Of a stretch of 64,000 nt of DNA, positions 35,513 to 44,393 are shown piece after piece. Made by a program: the position numbers and the translations under genes. Within the stretch, counting starts at the first letter, position 1; every line of letters begins with the position of its first letter. The notes under the pieces were generated by a model, which saw only the letters and a program-made list of their open reading frames with translations, did no database searches and was not told the DNA's origin. This DNA is from Streptomyces sp. KL109B (GTDB lineage: Bacteria; Actinomycetota; Actinomycetes; Streptomycetales; Streptomycetaceae): contig NZ_JASERL010000003.1 in assembly GCF_030766935.1 (NCBI RefSeq), positions 62,001 to 126,000 of the forward strand, in the 5' to 3' direction.

Positions 35513-35554
35513 GCCCTCCGGGGGCCTGACGGCTGACACCACCCGGTCTGTCCT

Positions 35555-35582
35555 GGGGCGGCCCTGGCCACAGAGCCGCCCC
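35555..35582 (+). terminator. Hairpin after the PucR gene
   Basis: An 8-bp perfect GC stem (ggggcggc, 35555-35562; gccgcccc, 35575-35582) with a 12-base loop, 43 bp after the stop. It has no U-tract, so it is a weak prediction. Confidence 0.45.
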
Positions 35583-35695
35583 GTCGCACCCGCCGCCCCC
35601 CCCTGGGGGCGTCACCTCCCCTCCCTCGCTTCTTCACCCGCGCCCCCTCCTTGGCCTCCCGGGCACGAAGAGGGCGCCGAGCTTTGTGTTCTCGG

Positions 35696-35726
35696 CACAG
35701 GGACCCCGTCCTTCCGCCCGCCTAGC
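35696..35726 (+). promoter_or_regulatory. Shared promoter-like element before the second SDR gene
   Basis: CACAGGGACC (35696-35705), 14 bases, then GCCTAGC (35720-35726), 39 bp before the SDR start codon. The spacing fits a promoter whose transcript drives the operon from 35766 to 44390. Confidence 0.55.
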
Positions 35727-35765
35727 TTCGGGGCACACCACACAGCCCCGAGCAGGAGGACTCCC

Positions 35766-36536
35766 GTGTCCCAGCAGCTGAACGGCCGGACGGCCATCGT
35801 GACGGGTGCCGCGCACGGCATCGGCTTCGCCATCGCGGCCCGGCTCGCCGAGGCCGGCGCGAACGTCGTCGTCTCCGACATCGACGAGGCCGCCGCCAAG
35901 GATGCCTCCGCGAAGATCCCCGGCTCCGCCGCCATCGCCTGCGACGTACGGGACGAGGACCAGGTCAAGGCGCTCGTCGAGGGCGCGGTCGAGCGGTTCG
36001 GCGCGCTGCACGTCATGGTGCCCAACGCCGGTGTCGCCAAGGCGATGCCGCTCGTCGAGATGGACCTGGCCGACTGGCGCCACGTCACCTCCGTCAACCT
36101 CGACGGCGTCTTCCTCGCCATCCGCCACGCGGCCCCCGCGATCATCGCCGCGGGCGGCGGCAGCATCGTCACCCTCGGTTCCGTCACCGCACTCGCCGGC
36201 ACCCCCCTCATCGGCCACTACGCCGCGTCCAAGGCGGCCGTCGTCAACCTCACCAAGACCGCCGCCACCGAGCTGCGCGCCCACAACGTACGGGTGAACG
36301 CGGTGCTTCCCGGCTTCGTCGGCACCAACCTGGTGACCAGCCAGGTCGACAGCTTCGAGCAGCAGATGGGCGTTCCGGCCGGTGGCTTCGCGGCGCTCAT
36401 GGACCAGAAACAGGGCCGCCTGGGCACGGTCGAGGAGGTCGCCGACGCGGTGCTCTTCCTGGCGAGCGACAGCGCCTCCTTCTGCAACGGCACGGGCCTC
36501 CTCCTGGACGGCGGCCTGGACGCGTCACTGTTCTGA
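35766..36536 (+). CDS. SDR family oxidoreductase (second paralogue)
   Basis: A 256-residue classical SDR with cofactor motif TGAAHGIGFA, PNAG in place of NNAG, the catalytic Ser in GSVTAL and YAASK. The Asp after beta-2 (VVVSDIDE) points to NAD. GTG start at 35766 with AGGAGGA upstream. It is the first gene of the apparent six-gene operon with the CoA ligase, DUF3556, flavoprotein and two DUF1254 genes. An alcohol or hydroxyacyl oxidation step is inferred. Confidence 0.93.
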   Translation: MSQQLNGRTAIVTGAAHGIGFAIAARLAEAGANVVVSDIDEAAAKDASAKIPGSAAIACDVRDEDQVKALVEGAVERFGALHVMVPNAGVAKAMPLVEMDLADWRHVTSVNLDGVFLAIRHAAPAIIAAGGGSIVTLGSVTALAGTPLIGHYAASKAAVVNLTKTAATELRAHNVRVNAVLPGFVGTNLVTSQVDSFEQQMGVPAGGFAALMDQKQGRLGTVEEVADAVLFLASDSASFCNGTGLLLDGGLDASLF

Positions 36537-36626
36537 ACCCGGCCCGGCCGACGGCCACTGTCGGCCGACACCCACCCCCGGCCAACCCCCACCCCAAGGG
36601 CACTCCCCGAAAGGCACCCGCACGCC

Positions 36627-38108
36627 ATGCCCCAGTCCTACCTGCCCTGGCGCCGCCCGGCCGCCCTCGACGCCCGGCCGTGCGTCGGCGACGAGCAACA
36701 GGAGCTCAGCTACGCGGAGTTCGGCGCCCGCGTCGAAGCCGTGGCCGAGCAGTTCGCGGAGGCCGGTGTCGGCCTCGGCTCGGTGGTCGCGATCATGCTG
36801 CCGAACCGGGTCGAGCTGCTGATCAGCCTGATGGCTGCCTGGCGGGTGGGGGCGGCGGCGACCCCCGTGAACCCGGTGTTCACCGCCGCCGAGGCCGACT
36901 ACCAGATCGCCGACTCGGGCGCGGTGCTCGTCGTCAACTCCGGCGCCGCCGCCCCGGACGGCGGCAGGCCCGCGATCGCCGTGGACGACCTGCGCCGTAC
37001 GCCGACGGGACGGCGCGCGATCCCGCTCCCCGTGACCGCCGGGGGCGATGCCGCGCTGCTCATCTACACGAGCGGTTCCACCGGCCGCCCCAAGGGCGTG
37101 ATCCTCGACCACGCCAACGTCGCCGCGATGGTCCGCTCGATCTCCGCCCACCTGGAGGTCACCGAGGCCGACCACTGCCTGCTCGTGCTGCCGCTGTTCC
37201 ACGTGAACGCCATCTGCGTCAGCTTCCTCAGCACCATGCGGGCGGGCGGCCGGCTGTCCGTGCTCGGCCGCTTCCACCCGAAGGACTTCCTCGCCGCCGT
37301 CGAGCGGCTGCGCCCGACGTACTTCTCCGCCGTACCCACCATCTACGCCCATCTCGTCGGCCTCCCGGCCGAGTTGACGGCCGACACCTCCTCGGTGCGG
37401 GTCGCGATCTGCGGCGCGGCGCCCGCTTCCGAGGAGCTGCTGAGCGCCGTCGAGAAGCGCTTCGGCTTCCCGGTCATCGAGGGCTACGGCCTCACGGAGG
37501 GCAGCTGCGCCTCCACCTCCACCCCGCTGCACGCGCCGCGCCGCCCCGGCACGGTCGGCGTCGCGCTCCCCGGCCAGCGGGTGGAGATCATGGCGCCCGA
37601 CGGCACCCTGCTGCCGCCCGGCGAGCGCGGCGAGATCGTCATCCAGGGCGACAACGTGATGCGCGGCTACCTGGGCCGCCCCGAGGCCAACGCCGAGACC
37701 CTGCGCGGCGGTTGGCTGCACACCGGCGACGTAGGGATCCTCGACGAGGACGGTTACCTCCGGATCGTCGACCGCATCAAGGACATGATCATCCGCGGCG
37801 GCGAGAACCTGTACCCCAAGGAGATCGAGGCCGTCCTCCACCAGCACCCCGCCGTACAGGAGGCCGCCGTCGTCGGCGCCCCGCACGCGGTGTACGGAGA
37901 GGTGCCGGTCGCGTACGTCGCCCCGTACCCCGAACAGGCCCTGGACGCCGCCGAGTTGAGGGAGCTGTGCGCCGAACGGCTCACCAAGGTGAAGAACCCG
38001 GTGGCCGTGCACGTCCTGGACGCCCTGCCCAAGAACGCCGTCGGAAAGCTCGACAAACCCGCCCTGCGCGCCCGCGTCGCCGCCGACCCCACCTCTCAGG
38101 GAGCCTGA
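36627..38108 (+). CDS. Acyl-CoA ligase (AMP-dependent synthetase)
   Basis: A 493-residue ANL-superfamily enzyme that activates a carboxylic acid as acyl-AMP and then acyl-CoA. Signatures are the P-loop YTSGSTGRPKG (about residues 146-156), GYGLTEG (about 286), the hinge region DEDGYLRIVDRIKDMI and the catalytic Lys in KNAVGKLDK near the C-terminus. Start ATG at 36627 behind CGAAAGG. It lies 90 bp after the SDR and 2 bp before DUF3556, so it is in the operon. It probably activates the acid imported by the BASS carrier. Confidence 0.94.
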   Translation: MPQSYLPWRRPAALDARPCVGDEQQELSYAEFGARVEAVAEQFAEAGVGLGSVVAIMLPNRVELLISLMAAWRVGAAATPVNPVFTAAEADYQIADSGAVLVVNSGAAAPDGGRPAIAVDDLRRTPTGRRAIPLPVTAGGDAALLIYTSGSTGRPKGVILDHANVAAMVRSISAHLEVTEADHCLLVLPLFHVNAICVSFLSTMRAGGRLSVLGRFHPKDFLAAVERLRPTYFSAVPTIYAHLVGLPAELTADTSSVRVAICGAAPASEELLSAVEKRFGFPVIEGYGLTEGSCASTSTPLHAPRRPGTVGVALPGQRVEIMAPDGTLLPPGERGEIVIQGDNVMRGYLGRPEANAETLRGGWLHTGDVGILDEDGYLRIVDRIKDMIIRGGENLYPKEIEAVLHQHPAVQEAAVVGAPHAVYGEVPVAYVAPYPEQALDAAELRELCAERLTKVKNPVAVHVLDALPKNAVGKLDKPALRARVAADPTSQGA

Positions 38109-38110
38109 CC

Positions 38111-39919
38111 ATGGGATTCCTCCAGCCCGACCCCCCACAGGAAGACCCGCAGACCCTGCTCGCCCGCCCCTTCCTTGAGCGGATCAGAATCCTCAGCACC
38201 CACTGGGTCGAGCACGGCTTCGGCGCCCCGCGCGCCGTGTCCTGGATCTACGTACTCAAGGTGGCGCTGCTGTACTGCGTGGGCGGCCTCCTGGTCGTGC
38301 GGTACACCTCGGACGTCGGCTCGTTCTCCGACTTCACGTCGTGGTGGAGCGAGCCGGTCCTCTACCAGAAGCTCATCCTGTGGACGGTGCTCCTCGAAGC
38401 GCTCGGCCTCGCCGGGTCCTGGGGCCCGCTGGCCGGCCACTTCAAGCCGATGACGGGCGGCGCCCACTACTGGCTGCGGCCGGGCACGATCCGGCTGCCG
38501 CCGTGGCCCGGCAAGGTCCCGCTGACCGCCGGTGACGAGCGCACGGTGGGCGATGTCCTGCTGTACGTCGCCCTGTTGGCGAGCCTCGTCGTCGGGCTTG
38601 TGCTGCCGGGTTCCGCCGACAGCGCGCTCGCCGAGGCCGTGCCCGGCAGCACCGGGGGTCTCGTGACACCTGCCGTGCACGCCGTGGTCGCCGTGCTCCT
38701 CGTCCTGTGCGGACTGCGCGACCGGCTGATCTTCCTGGGCTCACGCGGCGAGCAGTACCTGCCCGCGGTCGCCTTGTCGGCGACGCTCGGCTTCACCGAC
38801 ATGGTCATCGCCTGGAAGCTGCTCATGGTCGTGGTGTGGATGGGCGCCGGCGTCTCCAAGTTCGGCAAGCACTTCACCAACGTCATCCCGCCGATGATCT
38901 CCAACGGCCCCTTCATGCCGTCGAAGTGGCTGCGCCGCGCCCACTACCGCGACTACCCGAACGACGTCCGCCCCTCGCGCCTCGCCTGGGTCATGGGCCA
39001 CATCTTCGGCACCGCCGTCGAACTCGGCCTGCCGCTGGTCCTGCTGTTCTCGCCGAACCGCACGATCACCCTGCTCGCCGCCGCCTCGATGGTGATCTTC
39101 CACCTGTTCATCCTCTCCACGTTCCCCCTCGCCGTCCCGCTGGAGTGGAACGCGCTGTTCGCGTTCGGCGCCGTCTTCCTGTTCGTCGGCTACCCCGCGC
39201 AGGACGGCTACGGAGTCCTGGACTTCTCCCAGTGGTGGATGCTGCCGGTGATCTTCGCCGCGCTCGCGTTCTTCCCCGTGCTCGGCAACTTCCGGCCCGA
39301 CCTCGTCTCCTTCCTGCCGTCCATGCGCCAGTACGCGGGCAACTGGGCCTCCGCCACCTGGGCGTTCGCCCCCGGCTGCGAGGAGCGCCTGAACGAGCTG
39401 GGGACGCCCGCGCGCATCCAGGTCGAGCAGATGCAGAAGATGGTCATGGCGTACGACGAGGGGGCCGCCAAGGTCGCGATGCAGATGCCGCTCGCCTGGC
39501 GCTCGCTGCACAGCCAGGGCCGCGGCCTGTACTCCGTCCTCACCCGGCACCTGCCCGACGTCGACGACTACACCGTCCGCGAGGCCGAGTTCATCTGCAA
39601 CCAGCTCACCGGCTGGAACTTCGGCTGCGGCCACCTGCACGACATCCGCCTCATCAACGCCGTGCAGAAGCGCCTGAACTTCGCACCCGGTGAACTGACC
39701 GTCGTCTGGGTCGAGTCGCAGCCGATCCACAAGGACACGCAGGCGTACCAGATCATCGACGCCGCCCTCGGTGTCGTGGAGCGCGGCACCTGGAAGGTCG
39801 CGGACTGTGTGGAGCGCCAGCCCTGGCTGCCGGAGCCGCTCGGGCCCGTCCCCGTCGAGGTGGAGTGGGTACGGTCCGACCGCACCCCCGCATCCGACGC
39901 ACTCGTGACGGAAGGCTGA
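38111..39919 (+). CDS. DUF3556 polytopic membrane protein
   Basis: A 602-residue protein with about 8 hydrophobic segments in residues 40-400, joined to a soluble C-terminal domain of about 180 residues that contains FGCGHLHDIRLINAV. The central stretch VVWMGAGVSKFGKHFTNVIP has an HTTM/vitamin-K-carboxylase-like feel, but the resemblance is weak. DUF3556 proteins occur mainly in actinobacteria that degrade lipids or steroids, and no function is established. The start ATG at 38111 lies two bases after the ligase stop. A membrane redox or carrier role is guesswork. Confidence 0.85.
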   Translation: MGFLQPDPPQEDPQTLLARPFLERIRILSTHWVEHGFGAPRAVSWIYVLKVALLYCVGGLLVVRYTSDVGSFSDFTSWWSEPVLYQKLILWTVLLEALGLAGSWGPLAGHFKPMTGGAHYWLRPGTIRLPPWPGKVPLTAGDERTVGDVLLYVALLASLVVGLVLPGSADSALAEAVPGSTGGLVTPAVHAVVAVLLVLCGLRDRLIFLGSRGEQYLPAVALSATLGFTDMVIAWKLLMVVVWMGAGVSKFGKHFTNVIPPMISNGPFMPSKWLRRAHYRDYPNDVRPSRLAWVMGHIFGTAVELGLPLVLLFSPNRTITLLAAASMVIFHLFILSTFPLAVPLEWNALFAFGAVFLFVGYPAQDGYGVLDFSQWWMLPVIFAALAFFPVLGNFRPDLVSFLPSMRQYAGNWASATWAFAPGCEERLNELGTPARIQVEQMQKMVMAYDEGAAKVAMQMPLAWRSLHSQGRGLYSVLTRHLPDVDDYTVREAEFICNQLTGWNFGCGHLHDIRLINAVQKRLNFAPGELTVVWVESQPIHKDTQAYQIIDAALGVVERGTWKVADCVERQPWLPEPLGPVPVEVEWVRSDRTPASDALVTEG

Positions 39920-39926
39920 ACACACC

Positions 39927-41387
39927 ATGGCCACAGCAGCAGTCGTGGGCAGCGGCCCCAACGGCCTGGCCGCCGCGATCCGGCTGGCCCAGGAGGGGCT
40001 CGACGTCACCGTCCTAGAACGGGCGGACCGCCCCGGCGGCGGCACCCATACCTCCGAACTGACCCTGCCGGGGCTCCTGCACGACGACTGCGCGGCGATC
40101 CACCCGACGGGCGTCGCCTCACCGTTCCTCGACTCCCTCGGCCTGGACCGCTTCGGCCTGCGCTGGCTGTGGCCCGAGGTCGACCTCGCGCACCCGCTGG
40201 ACGACGGGCGGGCCGGTGTCCTCTCGCGGGACATGGGCCGGACGACGGCCTCCCTCGGCCGCGACGGCGCGAGGTGGCGCCGCGTCTTCGGCCCGCTCGC
40301 CGACCGCTTCGACAAGATCGGCGAGGACGTGTTCCGGCCGGTCCTGCACCTGCCCCGGCACCCCGTGGCGTTCGCCCGCTTCGGCGCCGGAGTCCTGCCG
40401 CCCGCGACCTGGGCGGCGCGGCTGTGGCGGGACGAACCGGCCCGCGCCCTGTTCACGGGCGTCGCCGCGCACGTCTTCGGGCGGCTCGACACCCCGCTGA
40501 GCGGCTCGGTCGGCATGATGCTCACGGCGGCAGGACACGCGGTCGGCTGGCCGGTGGCCGAAGGCGGCACGTACGCCATCACCACCGCGATGGTCCGCCT
40601 CCTGGAGAGCCTGGGCGGCACGGTCCGCACCGGCGTCATGGTCACCGGGCTCGCCGAGCTGCCCGAACTCCTGGGTACGGAACCGGACTTGGTGCTGCTC
40701 GACACCGCCCCGCACGCCGCCGCCCGCATCGCCGGCGACCGCCTGCCCCCACGCGTGCGCCGCGCCCTGACCCGCTACCGGCACGGCCCGGCCGCCCACA
40801 AGGTCGACTACGCCATCGACGGCGACGTCCCCTGGACCAACGACGACTGCCGCCGCGCCAGCACCCTCCACCTCGGCGGCGGCGCCCGGGAGATCGCGCG
40901 GGTCGAGGCCGCCGCCGCCCGCGGCACCATGCCCGAACGCCCCTTCGTCCTCGTCGGCCAGCAGTACCTCGCCGACCCCTCCCGCTCCGCGAACGGCGCC
41001 AACCCGCTGTACGCCTACGCGCACGTCCCGCACGGCCACACCGGCGACGCCACCGAAGCGGTGACCGCCCAGATCGAGCGCTTCGCCCCCGGTTTCCGGA
41101 CACGCATCCTCGCTGTGCACTCGCGCACCGCACCCCAACTGGCCGCCTACAACCCGAACTACGTCGGCGGCGACATCGCGGGCGGCGCCAACCACGCCCG
41201 CCAGCTGGTCTTCCGGCCCCGCCCGGCCACCGACCCGTACAGCCTCGGCGCCCCCGGCCTCTACCTGTGCTCGGCCGCGACCCCGCCCGGCGCCGGCGTG
41301 CACGGCATGTGCGGGGTGCGGGCGGCCGAATCGGCGCTGGCCCACCTGGAGTCCGCAGGCCGCACCCCGGCGCCCGTACGCCACTGA
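39927..41387 (+). CDS. FAD-dependent oxidoreductase, phytoene-desaturase-like
   Basis: A 486-residue flavoprotein with an N-terminal FAD motif (AVVGSGPNGLAAAIRLAQEG) followed by VLERADRPGGGTHT. The C-terminal FAD closing segment is GLYLCSAATPPGAGVHGMCG. The family desaturates or isomerises isoprenoids and related lipids. Start ATG at 39927, seven bases after DUF3556, in the operon. It points to a hydrophobic, possibly isoprenoid, substrate for the cluster. Confidence 0.9.
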   Translation: MATAAVVGSGPNGLAAAIRLAQEGLDVTVLERADRPGGGTHTSELTLPGLLHDDCAAIHPTGVASPFLDSLGLDRFGLRWLWPEVDLAHPLDDGRAGVLSRDMGRTTASLGRDGARWRRVFGPLADRFDKIGEDVFRPVLHLPRHPVAFARFGAGVLPPATWAARLWRDEPARALFTGVAAHVFGRLDTPLSGSVGMMLTAAGHAVGWPVAEGGTYAITTAMVRLLESLGGTVRTGVMVTGLAELPELLGTEPDLVLLDTAPHAAARIAGDRLPPRVRRALTRYRHGPAAHKVDYAIDGDVPWTNDDCRRASTLHLGGGAREIARVEAAAARGTMPERPFVLVGQQYLADPSRSANGANPLYAYAHVPHGHTGDATEAVTAQIERFAPGFRTRILAVHSRTAPQLAAYNPNYVGGDIAGGANHARQLVFRPRPATDPYSLGAPGLYLCSAATPPGAGVHGMCGVRAAESALAHLESAGRTPAPVRH

Positions 41388-41477
41388 CACCACCCCGGCG
41401 CCCGTACGCCACCGCACGGCCGTACGCCACTGACACCACCGCACGCCCGGTCAGCACCGCAAGGAAAGGCCCGCACC

Positions 41478-42926
41478 ATGCCCGCCGCATCCACCTGGTC
41501 CACCGACCGCAGCATCGCCACCCCGCCCGCCCGCTTCATCCGCGCCGACCGCGTCGAGCGCGACGCCTCGCCGCTGAACGACACCCTCTACGAGGCGCGG
41601 GTCCTCGACGCGTACACGATCGGCGTCCAGGCGTACGTCTACGGCTGGCCCGCGGTGCACAACTGGCGCATCCGGTCCTGCCTGCTCGACCCGGACTTCC
41701 CCCAGCACGCCCCGCTCGGCACCTTCCTGCACGAGCCGGTCCCGGCGGACCACCGCTACCGCCTCTTCGTCACCCCGAACGCCGACCTGCTGTACTCCGA
41801 GGCATTCTGCGACCTGCGCGGGGAGCCGACCGTGCTGCACGTGCCGGACACCGGCGGCATGCGCTACTGGGCGGCCCAGATCCTCGACGGCTTCACCGAC
41901 ACCGCCGCCAACATCTCAAGCCGCTCGGCGGGCAACGGCCCCGGCGACTACGCGCTCGTCGGCCCCGGCTGGGACGGCGAACTGCCGCCGGGCGTCACCG
42001 AGGTCCGCGTCCCCACCCGCACCTGCTTCATCCTGCTGCGCACCCTCTTCGAGACCGAGGCGGACCTCCCGGCCACCCGCAAGATCCAGCAGGGCTTCAC
42101 CCTCACCCCGCTGACGCACTACCTGGCAGGCACCACGTACGCGCCGGCCGCGATCCCCGCCGCCGACCCGCGCCGCGACGTCCCGCGCGACGAGGCCGAA
42201 CTCTCCACGTCCCTCGCCTACTTCACGGTCCTGAACCACGCCCTCACCGAGGGCGGCATGCGCCCTGACGAGAACGGCCTGCGCCACCTGTTCGCCCGCA
42301 TCGGCGTCGGCCCCGGCCTCGACTTCGCCCCGGACACCCTGGACTCCGCCACCCGCGAGGGCCTCACCCGCGCGCTCGCCGACGGCTGGAAGCTGGTCCA
42401 GGCCCGCTCCGCGACCGCCCGCACCACCTTCCGCAACGGCTGGGTGCTGCCCGACCCGATCGCGCAGACCGGCTCCTACGGCCACGACCACTTGCAGCGC
42501 GCGGGCGTCGCCCACCGCGGCATCTACGCCAACACCGCCGAGGAGTACGCGGCGCTGCCCGCCGTCCTCGACTCCGCGGGCCGCCCGCTGGACGGCGACG
42601 CGACGTACACGATCCACATGGAAGCGGACCAGCTGCCGAAGGTCGACTCGTACTGGTCGATCACCCTCTACACGCTGCCCGACCGCGCCCTGCCGGACCA
42701 CCCCTCCGGCCGTACGACGGTCAACAGCCTTCAGCCGGACCTGACTTACGCCCCCGACGGCTCGCTCGACATCCACATCCAGGCCGACGACCCGGGCCCC
42801 GGCCGCCGCGCCAACTGGCTGCCGTCCGTCCCCGGCCCGTTCCAGCTCATCCTGCGCGCGTACGGCCCCACCGACCCCGCCATCCACCGGGGCGAATGGC
42901 CGGCGCCCGCCATCGAGCGGTCCTGA
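41478..42926 (+). CDS. DUF1254/DUF1214 domain protein, first copy
   Basis: A 482-residue soluble protein with N-terminal DUF1254 (AYVYGWPAVHNW; TPNADLLYSEAF) and C-terminal DUF1214 (SYWSITLYTLPDR, then ANWLPS and FQLILRAYGP). The family is widespread next to degradation genes but has no proven activity. Start ATG at 41478 behind AAGGAAAGG. The 90-bp gap after the flavoprotein holds an imperfect repeat of gcccgtacgccac. Pairing with a second copy downstream suggests a heteromer. Confidence 0.9.
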   Translation: MPAASTWSTDRSIATPPARFIRADRVERDASPLNDTLYEARVLDAYTIGVQAYVYGWPAVHNWRIRSCLLDPDFPQHAPLGTFLHEPVPADHRYRLFVTPNADLLYSEAFCDLRGEPTVLHVPDTGGMRYWAAQILDGFTDTAANISSRSAGNGPGDYALVGPGWDGELPPGVTEVRVPTRTCFILLRTLFETEADLPATRKIQQGFTLTPLTHYLAGTTYAPAAIPAADPRRDVPRDEAELSTSLAYFTVLNHALTEGGMRPDENGLRHLFARIGVGPGLDFAPDTLDSATREGLTRALADGWKLVQARSATARTTFRNGWVLPDPIAQTGSYGHDHLQRAGVAHRGIYANTAEEYAALPAVLDSAGRPLDGDATYTIHMEADQLPKVDSYWSITLYTLPDRALPDHPSGRTTVNSLQPDLTYAPDGSLDIHIQADDPGPGRRANWLPSVPGPFQLILRAYGPTDPAIHRGEWPAPAIERS

Positions 42927-42950
42927 GCCGCACCCCGTACGTTTCCCAGC

Positions 42951-44390
42951 ATGGAGGCATCAGCACAGATGACGGAACTGCGCGACGCGACGCTGACCGG
43001 CGACGAGAAGATCGACACCCCGTTCGGCCCGATCCAGCTCGAACACACCTATCCGACCGACGAGTCGGCGGAACTCCTCTTCGACCGGCTCGACGCGCAG
43101 CGCGCCGCCCAGGCGTACCTGTGGTCCCTGCCGCTGGTCGGATTCCTGACGTGGCGCGAGCGCGCGGCGGACACGTTCGGCGCAACGGGCTTCGGCGACT
43201 TCGTCGTCTACGACTCGCTGCGCGAGAAGCGCGGCATCGTCACGGCGAACCTCACCACCCCGTACATCATCAACTTCACGAGCCTCGCGGAAGGACCCGT
43301 CCTCATCGACTACCCGGCCGGCCCCACGGCTGGCGGCGTCCTGGACTTCTGGCAGCGCCCCGTCGTGGACCTCGGCCAGACGGGACCCGACGCGGGCGAG
43401 GGCGGCAGCTACGTCGTCCTCGGCCCCGAGGACGACGCCGCGCCGTACGAGAACTCCGGCCGGTACGTCGTCCGCTCGGCGACGGTCAACGTCTTCATCG
43501 CCTTCCGGCTGCTCACGAAGGACCCGGCCCTGGCCGCCACGGCCAAGAACGGCCTCAAGCTGTCGCGCGCGGGCTCGGAACCGGCCCCCGTCCGCTTCAT
43601 CGAGGGCGTGGACCGCGAGTGGAGCGCGACCCCGGCCCGCGGCCTCGACTACTGGAGCGACCTCGCGACGGTCCTCCAGGAGGAACCCGTCCGCGAGGTC
43701 GACAAGGCCCTGATGGCCATGCTCGAACCCCTCGGCATCACCAAGGGCCGGGCATTCGCACCGGACGACCGCCAACGCCGCATCCTGGAGGAAGGCGCCG
43801 CCCTCGGCGAACTCCTCGTCCGCAACCTCCAGGTCAACCCCCGCTACACGACGCCCTACTGGCCCGGCACCAGCTGGTACAAGAGCTTCGACTTCGACGT
43901 CGAGCAGGAGACCGACACGCTCCTCCAGCTCGACCAGCGCGCCACCTGGTTCTACGAGGCCGTCACCAGCACCCAGGGCATGGTCAACCCCACGCCCGGC
44001 GCCGGCCAGGTCTACATGACGTCGAAGCGCGACGCCGGGGGCCGCCTCCTGCGCGCCGACCGCACCTACCGCCTGCACGTCCCGGCGGACGTCCCCGTCG
44101 CCCAGTTCTGGTCCCTCACCCTCTACAGCGAGGACACCCGCCGCCCCTACGACAACGGCGGCACGGACATCCGCAGCGTCAGCCTCGACAGCCACGACGA
44201 CCGGCTCACGTACAACGCCGACGGCAGCATCGACCTGTACATCGGCCCGTCGGCCCCGGCAGGCGCCGGGACCAACTGGATGAAGACCTGCGCCGATGAC
44301 GGCTGGTTCGTCTACTTCCGCCTGTACGCCCCGACGCGGCCGTTCTTCGACAAGACGTGGGCGCTGCCCGACTTCGAGGCCGTGCCGTAG
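42951..44390 (+). CDS. DUF1254/DUF1214 domain protein, second copy
   Basis: A 479-residue protein of the same two-domain type (AQAYLWSLPLVGFLTWRE; SLTLYSEDTRRPYDNGG; TNWMKTC; FVYFRLYAP). It is clearly diverged from the first copy and is the last gene of the operon that begins at 35766. Start ATG at 42951, with an in-frame ATG at 42969 as alternative. Its end is 3 bp from the end of the convergent third member. Confidence 0.9.
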   Translation: MEASAQMTELRDATLTGDEKIDTPFGPIQLEHTYPTDESAELLFDRLDAQRAAQAYLWSLPLVGFLTWRERAADTFGATGFGDFVVYDSLREKRGIVTANLTTPYIINFTSLAEGPVLIDYPAGPTAGGVLDFWQRPVVDLGQTGPDAGEGGSYVVLGPEDDAAPYENSGRYVVRSATVNVFIAFRLLTKDPALAATAKNGLKLSRAGSEPAPVRFIEGVDREWSATPARGLDYWSDLATVLQEEPVREVDKALMAMLEPLGITKGRAFAPDDRQRRILEEGAALGELLVRNLQVNPRYTTPYWPGTSWYKSFDFDVEQETDTLLQLDQRATWFYEAVTSTQGMVNPTPGAGQVYMTSKRDAGGRLLRADRTYRLHVPADVPVAQFWSLTLYSEDTRRPYDNGGTDIRSVSLDSHDDRLTYNADGSIDLYIGPSAPAGAGTNWMKTCADDGWFVYFRLYAPTRPFFDKTWALPDFEAVP

Positions 44391-44393
44391 CGA

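Noticed and set aside
36680..39919. 1079-residue plus-strand frame fused to DUF3556
   Set aside because: The first half is the shadow of the CoA ligase in another frame; DUF3556 starts at 38111 right after the ligase stop.
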